A DNA stretch of 64,000 nucleotides from CAIKMD01 sp963803265. Its GTDB lineage: Bacteria > Pseudomonadota > Alphaproteobacteria > ATCC43930 > CGMCC-115725. The notes below the pieces were generated by a model. It did no database searches. It was given only the letters and a program-made list of their open reading frames with translations, and was not told the DNA's origin. Made by a program: the position numbers and the translations under genes. This document shows positions 26,371 to 35,604 of the stretch, piece after piece (the stretch's first letter is position 1; each line of letters begins with the position of its first letter). The stretch lies in contig CAWDLZ010000005.1 of NCBI GenBank assembly GCA_963803265.1, positions 1 through 64,000 on the forward strand, read 5' to 3'.

Positions 26371-28142
26371 CCTGGAATCTCGCCCCGCAGCTCGGCGGCA
26401 GGCGTCACGCCGAACACGGCGAGGCCCGAGGCGACGACGAAAGCCACGGCTTGCACGAGCGCGAGCCGCGCGAGGGTCAGCTCCCGGGCGCCGCTTTGGA
26501 TGAAGCGCATTCTCGCATCGCTGGTGCCCTTGCTCCAGAGGCCGTGGAACGAGGCCGCGACATCATGCAGATAGAACGCGATGCGATGCGGCTCATGTGC
26601 CTCGGCGGCGCCCTCGACGACGTGCGGCCATTGCGCCAGCAACCGGACGAGCGCGATCTCGTCGCGCTCGGCCAGCAAGTCGAGCCGCGCCTTCGCCAGA
26701 ACCTCGGGGACGAGCTCGGTCGTCCGAAATTCGTCATGCGCGTGCCGCATCACCGACGCGGCGCGGGCATGGGCGTATTGGACGTAGAATACCGGATTGT
26801 CCTTCGACTGCTCGACCGCCTTGGCGAAATCGAAATCGAGCGCCTGGTCGTTGCGCCGCGTCAGCATGACGAAACGGAACACGTCCTTGCCGACCCGATC
26901 GACCACCTCGCGCAGGGTGACGAAAGTGCCCGCGCGTTTCGACATCCGCACCGGCTGGCCCTGGTCGAAGAGGTTGACGAGCTGGGTCAGCTTCACGTCG
27001 AGCGTGGCCTTGCCGCCGGTGAGCGCCGTGACCGCCGCTTGCATCCGCTTGACGTAGCCGCCGTGATCGGCGCCCCAGATGTCGATCATCTCGTTGAAGC
27101 CGCGCCGCACCTTATCGAAATGATAGGCAATGTCGGCGGCGAAATAGGTCCAAGAACCGTCGGATTTTCTGAGCGGCCGATCGACGTCGTCGCCGAATCG
27201 CGTCGAGCGGAACAGCGTCTGCGGCCGCGCCTCCCAATCCTCCGGCAGCTTGCCTTTCGGCGGCATCGAGCGTGCCGACATAGATGAGGCCCTGCTGTCT
27301 CCAGCGCGGCGAGCGCCGTCTCGATTCCGCCGGCCGCAACGATCGCACTTTCCGAGGTTAGTATCTCATGCTCGATACCGAGGGATTTGAGGTCATCGCG
27401 AATCAAATCCATCATTTCCGCGACGGCGAAATCGCGGAACACAGGAAGCCACTCGCCGTCGCCAGCGTGCAGCCATTTGCCGCCGTCGCGCTGTGCCAGA
27501 CGATGACCGGTGTCTTTCAAATACTCGCCCGGATATAGTCCTTCGGGGATCGCGCCGATGGTTTCGCCCAACGCCTCGCGATAACGCAGATACGCCGAGC
27601 GCGCCAACACATCGACCTGCGCACCGGCATCGTTGACGTAATATTCGCGAGCAGACCTGAAACCCGACTTTCTCGAGGAGCGCGGCCAGCGCGTCGCCGA
27701 CGACCGCGCCGCGGCCATGGCCAACATGCATCGGGCCGGTCGGATTGGCGGACACATACTCGACATTCACTCGCCGCCCCGCGCCAGCGTCGCTGTCGCC
27801 GTAGGTTTCGCGCGCCGCGAGAATCTCGCCGAGCCGCTCATGCCAGAACCGATCGGCGAGGCGCAGATTGATGAAGCCTGGCCCCGCCACCTCCGCCGAA
27901 GAATCTCGGGATTCGTTCCGGAGGCGCGCGGCAAGCTTGTCGGCGAAGGCGCGCGGCGCCATCCCGGCTGGTTTCGCCAAGACCATCGCCGCGTTGGTCG
28001 CGACATCGCCATGCGCCGGATCGCGCGGCGGCTCGATTGCAATGCGGGCGAGATCGAGACCAGCGGGCAGTTCGCCGTCCGCCGTCAGCGCCTCGATCTC
28101 GGCAACGACAAGCGCGTGGAGATGAGCGAAAAGGTCTTTCAC
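26367..28142 (-). CDS. argS: arginyl-tRNA synthetase (with three frameshifts)
   Basis: A class I synthetase. The HIGH-type motif is in GPMHVGHGRGAVVGDAL. Downstream are REYYVNDAGAQVDVLARSAY, GLIYVGTLD, the KMSKS-type VRMSKRAGTFVT and the C-terminal anticodon domain. As written these parts lie in different frames, because of single extra bases near 27654, 27300 and 27266. Together they add three bases, so the corrected protein has about 590 residues, a normal size. It begins with a GTG at 28142 overlapping the dgt stop (GTGA). The gene is probably intact in the organism. Confidence 0.92.
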
Positions 28143-29299
28143 GTCGCAGCGTACCTGTCGAAAACCCGGTAATGCTCGTCTTTGGCGAAACGGTCGGTCA
28201 TGCCCGAGATATAGTCGGCAACGACTCGCGCGGTTTCCTTCGTGCCCGGCCCCTTTGCCTGGTGCTGCCACTCCGTCGGCAGGCATTGCGGCTCGGCCAG
28301 GAAAAGCCGGAACAGCTCCTGCACGATGCGCCGCGCCTTCGATGCCATGCGATTGACCCGGTAATGGCGATACATGCGCTCGAACAGAAAATCGCGCAAC
28401 TCGCGCTCGCGCTCGCGCATGCCGGCGGAAAAGCCGATGACGGGCCCACGAAGCGCACGGACGCCGGCGGCGCTCGTGACGCCGCTTTCGGCGAGTCTTC
28501 TTCGCGACTCCTCGACCACGTCGCCGACCATGCGATCGATGAGGCGGCGGGTCGCTTCGTGGATAAGACGGGCGTCCTCGACGCCGGGGTAAAGCCGGTC
28601 GATCTCGGCGAAGACGGGCCCGACCAGCTTCACGGGCGCGATATCGGCGATCGTGAACAGCCCGGCGCGCAGGCCGTCGTCGAGATCGTGGTTGTTATAG
28701 GCGATGTCATCGGCCAGGGCGGCGACCTGCGCCTCGGCGCCGGCCCAGCTCGCAAGCTCGAGATCGTGACGCGTCGTATATTCGGCGATGGCCGCAGGCA
28801 AGTCGCCGGTAATCGGGCCGTTATGCTTGACCGTGCCTTCGAGCGTCTCCCAAGTGAGATTGAGCCCGTCGAACCCGGCATAGCGATGCTCGAGCCTCGT
28901 TAGGACGCGCAGCGTGTTGTCGTTGTGCGAGAAGCCGCCGAATGGCTTCATCACCGCATCGAGCGCTTCTTCCCCGGCATGGCCGAAGGGGGTGTGGCCG
29001 AGATCGTGCGCCAGCGCGACGGCCTCGGCGAGATCTTCCTCCAAAGCCAATTGGCGGGCGATGCTGCGCGCGATCTGGGCGACTTCGAGGCTGTGGGTCA
29101 GCCGCGTGCGGTAGTGATCGCCCTCGTGATAGACGAAGACCTGGGTCTTGTATTGCAGGCGCCGGAACGCCGCGGAATGGACGATGCGATCGCGGTCGCG
29201 CTGGAACACCGAGCGGGTGGCGGATTCGAGCTCGGGATAAAGCCGGCCGCGGCTCTCTTCGGCTCGGCTGGCGTAAGCGGCAAGCGCCGGTTTGGTCAT
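28139..29299 (-). CDS. dgt: deoxyguanosinetriphosphate triphosphohydrolase-like protein
   Basis: An HD-domain phosphohydrolase of the dGTPase family that splits dNTPs to nucleoside and triphosphate. The family signature RTRLTHSLEVAQIARSIAR and the HD motif HDLGHTPFGHAGEEALD are present. The ATG at 29299 (MTKPALAAYAS) is chosen; a TTG further upstream would only add an unconserved extension. It is the promoter-proximal gene of the operon dgt-argS-SPOR-nagZ-S2P-scpA-scpB. Confidence 0.92.
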   Translation of the reverse strand: MTKPALAAYASRAEESRGRLYPELESATRSVFQRDRDRIVHSAAFRRLQYKTQVFVYHEGDHYRTRLTHSLEVAQIARSIARQLALEEDLAEAVALAHDLGHTPFGHAGEEALDAVMKPFGGFSHNDNTLRVLTRLEHRYAGFDGLNLTWETLEGTVKHNGPITGDLPAAIAEYTTRHDLELASWAGAEAQVAALADDIAYNNHDLDDGLRAGLFTIADIAPVKLVGPVFAEIDRLYPGVEDARLIHEATRRLIDRMVGDVVEESRRRLAESGVTSAAGVRALRGPVIGFSAGMRERERELRDFLFERMYRHYRVNRMASKARRIVQELFRLFLAEPQCLPTEWQHQAKGPGTKETARVVADYISGMTDRFAKDEHYRVFDRYAAT

Positions 29300-29390
29300 G
29301 CGATGAAACCTAATCTCTAGGAACGAGTGTTGCAACGCGCCGCTTCGTATTGGATGATTTGGCTAGGACCGTCAAAAAAGGACATCAGGG

Positions 29391-31028
29391 ATGGCAAGCG
29401 CCTCAAGTTACGATTACGTTGTCGTCGGCGCCGGATCGGCGGGATGCTGCCTCGCTTACCGTCTGACCGAGGACAAGGATGTGCGCGTGCTCCTCCTCGA
29501 AGCGGGGGGCTGGGACCGCGACCCGCTCATCCATATTCCGCTCGGCTGGGGCAAGATTTTCGAGGAGCGCCTGCACGACTGGATGTATTTCACCCAAGCC
29601 GAGCCGGGACTCGACGGCCGCAGCATCGAATGCGCGCGCGGCAAGGTGATCGGCGGCTCGTCCTCGATCAACGTGATGGGCTATGTCCGCGGCCATCGCC
29701 TCGATTACGACCGCTGGGCCGAGGCCGGCCTGACGCAATGGTCCTATGCCCATGCCCTGCCCTACTTCCGCCGCCAGGAAAGCTGGGAAGGCGGCGCCAG
29801 CGAATATCGCGGCGGCGAGGGTCCGATCGCGACGCGCTTCACGCGCTATGTCGATCCGCTCAACCAAGCCTATGTCGAGGCGGCCGTCGAGGCCGGTCAT
29901 CCGCGGACGGCCGACTATAACGGCGCCGAGCAGCACGGCTTCGGACGCACCCAGGCGACGATCCGCGACGGCCGCCGCGCCAGCGCCGCGGCGGCCTATC
30001 TGCGCCCCGCCCTCGCGCGCCGGAATCTCCGCGTCGAGACGGGGACGCTGGTCACGCGCATCGTGCTCGAAGGCAACCGCGCCGTGGGCGTCGAATACGG
30101 GAAGAACGGTCAAACCGCGATCGTGCGCTCGACCCGCGAAGTGCTGCTTGCGGGCGGCGTCATCAATTCGCCGCAGGTGCTGATGCTGTCAGGAATCGGC
30201 GATCCCGACGAGCTCACCCGCCACGGCATCGAGGTGAAGGTCGGCTTGAAGGGCGTCGGCAAGAATCTTCAGGATCATCTCTCGGTCGGCGTCGATTACA
30301 TCCGCCGCGAGTTGGGACCGTTCCCGAGTCGGTTTCGTATGGACCGCATCGCCATCGAGATGGCTCAGGCCTATTTCTTCGGCACCGGCAAGGCGACCGA
30401 TCTGCCGGGCGGCTGCATGGGCTTCATCAAGACGCGACCCGACGCGAAGATGCCCGACATCCAGATCCTGTTCCGCGCCGCGCCGGGAGGCGTGCGGCCC
30501 TACTGGCCGATCTTCCAGCGCCCGGTCGCCGACAATTTCGGCTCGCGTGCCGTACTGCTTCGCCCGGAAAGCCGCGGCTCGGTCAAGCTCGTTTCCAGCG
30601 ACCCACGCGCCGCGGTGCACATCCACCAGAATTTTCTCAGCTCCGAAGCCGATCGCGCGCTGATCCGCAAAGGGGTGCGGTTGGTGCGAGAGATCGGCAA
30701 CCAGAAGGCGATACGGCCCTTCATCGCGGCCGAGGTCGCGCCCGGTCCGGGAAAGGATTCGGACGCCGAGATCGACGCCCATATCCGCCGGACCGCGGCC
30801 ACGGCGCACCATCCGCTCGGCACGTGCAAGATGGGTATCGACTCCGACCCGGATGCGGTGGTCGATCCGGAATGCCGGGTGCGCGGGATCGAGTCGTTAC
30901 GCGTCGTCGACGCCGCCGTGATGCCCGACCTCGTCGGCGCCAACATCAATGCCACCGTGATCATGATCGCCGAAAAGGCCGCCGACCTCATCCGCGGCCG
31001 GCCTGCCCTCGCGCCGGTCAATGTCTGA
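29391..31028 (+). CDS. GMC-family FAD-dependent oxidoreductase
   Basis: A 545-residue flavoprotein of the glucose-methanol-choline family. The FAD-binding GAGSAGCCLAYRL is at about residues 13-25, and the GMC signature GGSSSINVMGYVRG and SPQVLMLSGIGD follow. The C-terminal catalytic His region reads HHPLGTCKMG and DAAVMPDLVGANINA. It resembles choline or alcohol dehydrogenases, but the substrate cannot be read from sequence. It sits between dgt and erpA, two genes usually adjacent and divergent in alphaproteobacteria, so it looks inserted there. Confidence 0.92.
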   Translation: MASASSYDYVVVGAGSAGCCLAYRLTEDKDVRVLLLEAGGWDRDPLIHIPLGWGKIFEERLHDWMYFTQAEPGLDGRSIECARGKVIGGSSSINVMGYVRGHRLDYDRWAEAGLTQWSYAHALPYFRRQESWEGGASEYRGGEGPIATRFTRYVDPLNQAYVEAAVEAGHPRTADYNGAEQHGFGRTQATIRDGRRASAAAAYLRPALARRNLRVETGTLVTRIVLEGNRAVGVEYGKNGQTAIVRSTREVLLAGGVINSPQVLMLSGIGDPDELTRHGIEVKVGLKGVGKNLQDHLSVGVDYIRRELGPFPSRFRMDRIAIEMAQAYFFGTGKATDLPGGCMGFIKTRPDAKMPDIQILFRAAPGGVRPYWPIFQRPVADNFGSRAVLLRPESRGSVKLVSSDPRAAVHIHQNFLSSEADRALIRKGVRLVREIGNQKAIRPFIAAEVAPGPGKDSDAEIDAHIRRTAATAHHPLGTCKMGIDSDPDAVVDPECRVRGIESLRVVDAAVMPDLVGANINATVIMIAEKAADLIRGRPALAPVNV

Positions 31029-31114
31029 GGATGGCGCACGGCGATAACGACGGAAGTTTGACAAATCCTTGGCAATCCCCACATAAACTAGGTCTCCAAT
31101 CCGTGGGAATCCCC

Positions 31115-31471
31115 ATGCCGGAAGGCCATACCGTCCCGCCACCGCACGTCACTCTGACGGCAAGCGCCGCGCGCCGCGTCGCCGAGCTGAAAATCCAGGA
31201 AAAGGCGCCCAACGCCTTTCTCCGCCTCGCCGTCTCGGGCGGCGGCTGCTCCGGCTTCCAGTATGGTTTCAGCTTCGAGGATGCCCGCCAAAGCGACGAT
31301 CTGGTGTTCGAGCGCGACGGCGTCGCCCTCGTTATCGACGAGACGTCGCTCGAGCTGATCAATGGCTCCGAGATCGATTTCGTCACCGACATGATGGGCG
31401 CCGCCTTCCAGGTGCGCAACCCGAACGCCGCGTCGTCCTGCGGCTGCGGCAAATCCTTTTCGGTTGGGTGA
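31115..31471 (+). CDS. erpA: ErpA-type iron-sulfur cluster insertion protein
   Basis: A 118-residue A-type carrier that transfers Fe-S clusters to target proteins. The three cluster cysteines are Cys45 (GGGCSGFQY), Cys109 and Cys111 (SSCGCGKSF). The start ATG at 31115 is preceded by a gggaat-type site; upstream in-frame codons look like read-through of the GMC gene. Its stop is 11 bp before the xth start, so erpA and xth are co-transcribed. Confidence 0.93.
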   Translation: MPEGHTVPPPHVTLTASAARRVAELKIQEKAPNAFLRLAVSGGGCSGFQYGFSFEDARQSDDLVFERDGVALVIDETSLELINGSEIDFVTDMMGAAFQVRNPNAASSCGCGKSFSVG

Positions 31472-31481
31472 GCGGCCGGGC

Positions 31482-32273
31482 TTGACCAAGATCGCGACTT
31501 GGAACGTCAACTCGGTCAAGGCCAGGCTGCCGCATCTCCTTGCCTGGTTAGAAGCCGCCAAGCCCGACATCCTTTGCCTGCAAGAGATCAAGTGCCAGAC
31601 CGAGGATTTCCCGGCATTCGAATTGCAGCGCCTCGGCTATCACGTCGCCGCGGTCGGCCAGCGCGGCTACAACGGCGTCGCCCTATTGTCGCGCGAGAAG
31701 GCGACCGAATTGGTGCGCGCGCTGCCCGGCGGCCAAGCGGACGATCAGGCGCGCTATATCGAGGCGACGATCGGGGATTTGCGCGTCGCCTCGATCTATC
31801 TGCCCAATGGCAATCCGGTCGAGAGCGACAAATATCCCTACAAGCTCGGCTGGATGAGGCGGCTCGCCCGCCACGCGCGAGGATTGCTCGAGAGCGAGAA
31901 GCCCATCGTCCTAGCGGGCGACTATAACGTCTGCCCGACCGATGACGACGTCTACGACCCGGTGGGATGGCGCGAGGACGCGCTGTGCCGGGCGGAATCG
32001 CGCGCCGCTTTCCGCGTGCTGCCGAATCTCGGCTATGTCGACGCTTTCCGTGCGCTGCACGCCGAGCCGCACCGGTACAGCTTTTGGGATTACCAGGCCG
32101 GGCATTGGCATCGCGACGAGGGGCTGCGCATCGACCATCTGCTGCTGTCGCCCCAAGCCGCCGATCGCCTCCAGGCCTGCGACATCGACACGGCGCCGCG
32201 CGCCAAGGAAAAAGCGTCGGATCACGCGCCGGTCTGGTGCGAAATCGCGGCGCCTCGCGCGCCGGCTATTTGA
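31482..32273 (+). CDS. xth: exodeoxyribonuclease III (AP endonuclease)
   Basis: A 263-residue Mg-dependent AP endonuclease/3' exonuclease of base excision repair. The motifs ATWNVNSVKARL, CLQEIKCQ, GDYNVCPTDDDVYDP and the final SDHAPVW carry the catalytic residues. A TTG at 31482 matches the family N-terminus (M-TKIATWNVNS); a TTG at 31464 inside erpA is a less likely alternative. The 3' end overlaps by 8 bases the convergent solute-binding protein gene. Confidence 0.93.
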   Translation: MTKIATWNVNSVKARLPHLLAWLEAAKPDILCLQEIKCQTEDFPAFELQRLGYHVAAVGQRGYNGVALLSREKATELVRALPGGQADDQARYIEATIGDLRVASIYLPNGNPVESDKYPYKLGWMRRLARHARGLLESEKPIVLAGDYNVCPTDDDVYDPVGWREDALCRAESRAAFRVLPNLGYVDAFRALHAEPHRYSFWDYQAGHWHRDEGLRIDHLLLSPQAADRLQACDIDTAPRAKEKASDHAPVWCEIAAPRAPAI

Positions 32274-33279
32274 GGCGCTTATCCGCTTGCGTCACAAGGC
32301 TCAGATCGGCGTATTTCGTCGGATCGAGATCGGACGGGAGAAATCCGAGCTCGTGCGCCGTGCCGATGTTGCGCCGAAGCGCCGTCAGATCGGGCTGACC
32401 CGCCGGATCACGATAGTCATCGTTCTTGGTGAAGAGCCAGCTCGACCACAGGGCCGGCGGCGTCTTGGTGTAGTCAACCACCGATTGGATCGCCGCGTCG
32501 CGATTGGCCGGATCGAAATACCAGTGGAGCTCGCGCAGATTGTCCTCGAGAAAATCGACCACTGCGGCGCGGTTCTTTTCGATGAAACCGGCGCGTGCCG
32601 TCAGGACGATCATCTGTGAGACGCCGATCGCGTCCTTTTGCAAAAACAGCGCATGCGCCGCCGCGCGAAGGGCCGGGTCCTGGCTGAACGGCGTGACGCC
32701 GGTGATGAGATCGACCTTATGATCGAGCAACTCGGCCTTCATGTTGGGAAAGGCGGATTCGATCAGCGTGTAGTCCTTTTTGTCCTCGAGGCCGTGCTTG
32801 CGCAGCATTTCGCGCAACGCCATGTCAACGGCGCTACCCGCCGCGTTCGAGGTCACGACCTTGCCCTTCAAATCCTCGACCTTTTTGATCGGGCCGTCGT
32901 TCAGAACCATGTATTCGGAGCTGTAATAGCCTTCAACTCCGTCGCGAAACACGTCGGCGAGGATGCGCAGATCGTCGAGCTTGGCGTTCTCGACCGCGAT
33001 CGCGAAGGACGAGAAGGCCAGCGGCGCGAGGTCGATCTCGCCCGCCGACAGCGCCGAGATCATCGGCGGCGTGGCGGTGAAATGCGTGAATTCGAGCGTG
33101 TAACTCTTGCCCTGGTGTTGCGCGATGCCCTCCTTGCCCAGGAGCGCCAGAGGTGCGTCGCCCGCCGGCACGATCCAGGCGATGCGCAGCTTGACCGGAT
33201 CGGCATTGGCGCCGATGCTGCCGCCTAGCGCCATGGCACAGGCCGCAACCGCGGCGAAAGCGAATTTCGCGACACGCAT
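32266..33279 (-). CDS. orphan NMT1/THI5-like ABC solute-binding protein
   Basis: A 337-residue periplasmic binding protein with a clear signal peptide (MRVAKFAFAAVAACAMALGG, cleavage near GANA-DP). The fold is of the nitrate/taurine/thiamine-precursor type, with LSAGEIDLAPLAFSSFAIAV and VEDLKGKVVTSNAAGSAVDM. No permease or ATPase gene is adjacent, so it either works with a transporter encoded elsewhere or has another sensing role. The ligand is unknown. Confidence 0.85.
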   Translation of the reverse strand: MRVAKFAFAAVAACAMALGGSIGANADPVKLRIAWIVPAGDAPLALLGKEGIAQHQGKSYTLEFTHFTATPPMISALSAGEIDLAPLAFSSFAIAVENAKLDDLRILADVFRDGVEGYYSSEYMVLNDGPIKKVEDLKGKVVTSNAAGSAVDMALREMLRKHGLEDKKDYTLIESAFPNMKAELLDHKVDLITGVTPFSQDPALRAAAHALFLQKDAIGVSQMIVLTARAGFIEKNRAAVVDFLEDNLRELHWYFDPANRDAAIQSVVDYTKTPPALWSSWLFTKNDDYRDPAGQPDLTALRRNIGTAHELGFLPSDLDPTKYADLSLVTQADKRLK

Positions 33280-33380
33280 GGCTTCCTCCCTGACGGATTT
33301 ATCCCGCCGTGATACTACAAGCGCCGCCCCGACGTAGCGCGCTTGCTGTTTGCCGACCGCAGCATAGCCCGCATTGTCGG

Positions 33381-33950
33381 TCAGAAGTGGTAGCCGTATT
33401 GCAGCTGGAGAGATTCGCCAAACGCGCTGCGGTCGCCGTCATAGGGCGCCGGGGCGGCATGATCGAGGGCCAGGGATAGGCTTTGCTGCGCGCCTACGTC
33501 ATAGCCGAGCTGAAAGGTGCTGTGCAGCGACAAAAGCGGGGCGTAGCGCCGCGTGGGATCATCCATCGGCTGGCGGTTGAGCGCGCCCGACAGCGCGAAG
33601 TTGCCGAACAGCCGGTTATTGTCGAATACGCTCCAGGCCAGGCCGGCGTAATTGCCGGTCACCGTCGAGCCGAGGCCGACGGTATCGCCCGACAAGGTAC
33701 GCGGCGAAAACAGGAAATGGAGTACGCTGTGATCGGGCCCGGTGAGCGAAATCTCGAGATCGGCGGCGGTCGGCGCAGCGACGTCGGGACGCCCGAGATC
33801 GATCGCGAAAGCCGAGCCGAATTGCGGCACTGGCGCACTGCCGCGCTCCAACGCACCGGGCCAAGTTCCATCGGCGCGCGCCGGCCCGGCCAGCGCGACG
33901 CACGCGGCGAGCGCAAGGGCGGCGGCAATCAGGCAATTCGCGTCGCTCAT
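33381..33950 (-). CDS. outer-membrane beta-barrel protein, PagL-like
   Basis: A 189-residue exported protein with a signal peptide (LIAAALALAACVALAGPARA) and alternating hydrophobic strands that end in LQLQYGYHF, the terminal aromatic typical of outer-membrane barrels. The strand arrangement and SLSLALDHAAP near the end resemble lipid A deacylase PagL. The PagL catalytic serine after the histidine (HxS) is replaced (HAA), so activity is doubtful. Its ATG overlaps the PilZ gene stop (ATGA). Family placement is tentative. Confidence 0.55.
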   Translation of the reverse strand: MSDANCLIAAALALAACVALAGPARADGTWPGALERGSAPVPQFGSAFAIDLGRPDVAAPTAADLEISLTGPDHSVLHFLFSPRTLSGDTVGLGSTVTGNYAGLAWSVFDNNRLFGNFALSGALNRQPMDDPTRRYAPLLSLHSTFQLGYDVGAQQSLSLALDHAAPAPYDGDRSAFGESLQLQYGYHF

Positions 33951-34294
33951 TCGCGCCGTCCCTGCATGCGGCGAGCGGCAAGACGATCGAGCGAGTTGCC
34001 CAACGAAGCAGACAACTCGACGAAGCGGAAGGCGCTGGTCCCGTCGCTCGAATAGCGACGCACCAGCTCCGCGGCGATCGGATGGGGCGCGGTCTCGCCG
34101 GGCAGTTGAATCCGACCTGCCAGCACAGTGCCGACCGCGATATCCGAGCCGCCATCGAGCAGAAACCCGCCGAGCGACCAATTGACGGTGACGGATTCGA
34201 TTTCGGCCAATGTCACTGTGATCGGCGGCAGGCGATAGCGTCGGTCGCGACGCAGCTCGTGCCGGTCAAAATTGGTGCGGATGGTGTTCAACAT
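33947..34294 (-). CDS. PilZ-domain protein (c-di-GMP binding)
   Basis: A 115-residue protein with the two PilZ c-di-GMP-binding motifs: RRDRRYR (about 15-21, RxxxR type) and NWSLGG (38-43, D/NxSxxG type). It is co-transcribed with the outer-membrane barrel gene, which suggests control of an envelope function by c-di-GMP. That link is inference. Confidence 0.85.
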   Translation of the reverse strand: MLNTIRTNFDRHELRRDRRYRLPPITVTLAEIESVTVNWSLGGFLLDGGSDIAVGTVLAGRIQLPGETAPHPIAAELVRRYSSDGTSAFRFVELSASLGNSLDRLAARRMQGRRE

Positions 34295-34458
34295 GGAGGT
34301 CGGACCCTATCGGTTGGATTACGAAGCATTTCCGGGTTTTTCTCAAGTCCTTTCCGCCGGCCTGCGGCAAAAAGCCGGGCGGCGTAGCCAAAATGTCGCT
34401 TAGGCTAGCGCGTTGATTACCTTGGGTTATCGCTTCACTCTGAAGGAAAGGAAATTCC

Positions 34459-35511
34459 TTACCCACCCTCCGCCGGCTTCGGCGGGTAGGCGTGAGCCCG
34501 CCCGCTGGGGTCCTCCACCTCCCACTCGCCGATGGATTTTTCCATTGCGAAACTGGGCCCAACCGGCACCTTGCCGTGCCCGCCCGGGAGGTCGAGGACG
34601 TATTCCGGCTGGCACAGGCCCGAGACCCGGCCGCGCAAGCCCCGCACCAGCGCCCTCCCCTCGCCGAGCTGCACGCGCAGATGGGCCGTCCCGCGCGCCA
34701 GGTCGGCGTGGTGGAGGTAATAGGGCTTGATCCGCATGGCGACGAGGCCGCGCAAGAGCGCCGTCAACGTCGCCGCGTCGTCGTTGACGCCCTTCAAGAG
34801 CACCGACTGGCCGAGCAAGGGAATTCCCGCGCGCAGCAGCCGCCCTGCCGCCGCCTTGGCCGCCGCCGTCAGCTCGCGCGGGTGATTGGCGTGGACGACG
34901 ACGTAGAGCGCCTTCCCGGTTTCGAGCGCCGCCACCAGCTCGGCGTCGATCAGGCCCGGCTCGACGATCGGCACGCGCGTGTGGAACCGGACCACCGCGA
35001 CATGGGGGATGGCGTCGAGGCCGCGGAGGATCGCGCGCAGCCGGCGGGGCGAGAGCAAAAACGGATCGCCGCCGGTGACGATCACCTCCCAGATCGCCGG
35101 ATCGGCGGCGATATAGGCGAAGGCGGCGTCGAGCTCGGCCGCGCTCAGGCTCTCGCTGCCGGGGCCGACATCCTCGCGGCGAAAGCAGAAGCGGCAATAG
35201 ACCGGGCAAACATGGCTCGGCTTCAGCAGCACGCGGTCGGGATAGCGGTGAACGATGCCCTTCAGCGGAGAGAAGCGGTGATCGCCGATCGGGTCGGCGC
35301 GCTCTAGGGGCGCGACCTCAAGCTCGCGCGGGTCGGGCACGAATTGGCGGGCGATGGGGTCGGCCGGGTCGGCGGGATCGACGAGCGCCGCCATGTCGGG
35401 CGTGATCGCGACCGCGAAGCGCTCGGCCACGCGGGCGATCTCGCCCGCGCGCTCGGGCGGAACGAGGCCGGCGGCGACGAGCTCGGCGGGGGTACGAAGG
35501 GTTCGTTCCAT
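34459..35511 (-). CDS. KamA-family radical SAM enzyme (lysine 2,3-aminomutase-like)
   Basis: A 350-residue radical SAM protein with the 4Fe-4S motif CPVYCRFC (Cys102, Cys106, Cys109). Downstream stretches VIVTGGDPFLLSP, RFHTRVP and QSVLLKGVND are those of lysine 2,3-aminomutases and EpmB. EpmB converts lysine to beta-lysine for elongation factor P; no epmA or efp gene is in the window, so the specific role is open. A lysine-binding PLP site is expected in the C-terminal part. The gene borders the accessory island. Confidence 0.88.
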   Translation of the reverse strand: MERTLRTPAELVAAGLVPPERAGEIARVAERFAVAITPDMAALVDPADPADPIARQFVPDPRELEVAPLERADPIGDHRFSPLKGIVHRYPDRVLLKPSHVCPVYCRFCFRREDVGPGSESLSAAELDAAFAYIAADPAIWEVIVTGGDPFLLSPRRLRAILRGLDAIPHVAVVRFHTRVPIVEPGLIDAELVAALETGKALYVVVHANHPRELTAAAKAAAGRLLRAGIPLLGQSVLLKGVNDDAATLTALLRGLVAMRIKPYYLHHADLARGTAHLRVQLGEGRALVRGLRGRVSGLCQPEYVLDLPGGHGKVPVGPSFAMEKSIGEWEVEDPSGRAHAYPPKPAEGG

Positions 35512-35604
35512 CGATATTTCCTGCGGGATTAGGTTTGTTGGAGTATTTTTTATGGGCGTGTACCGAGTTTAGGTGTACGCGCACTCGGAGCCAAGATTCC
35601 TCGG

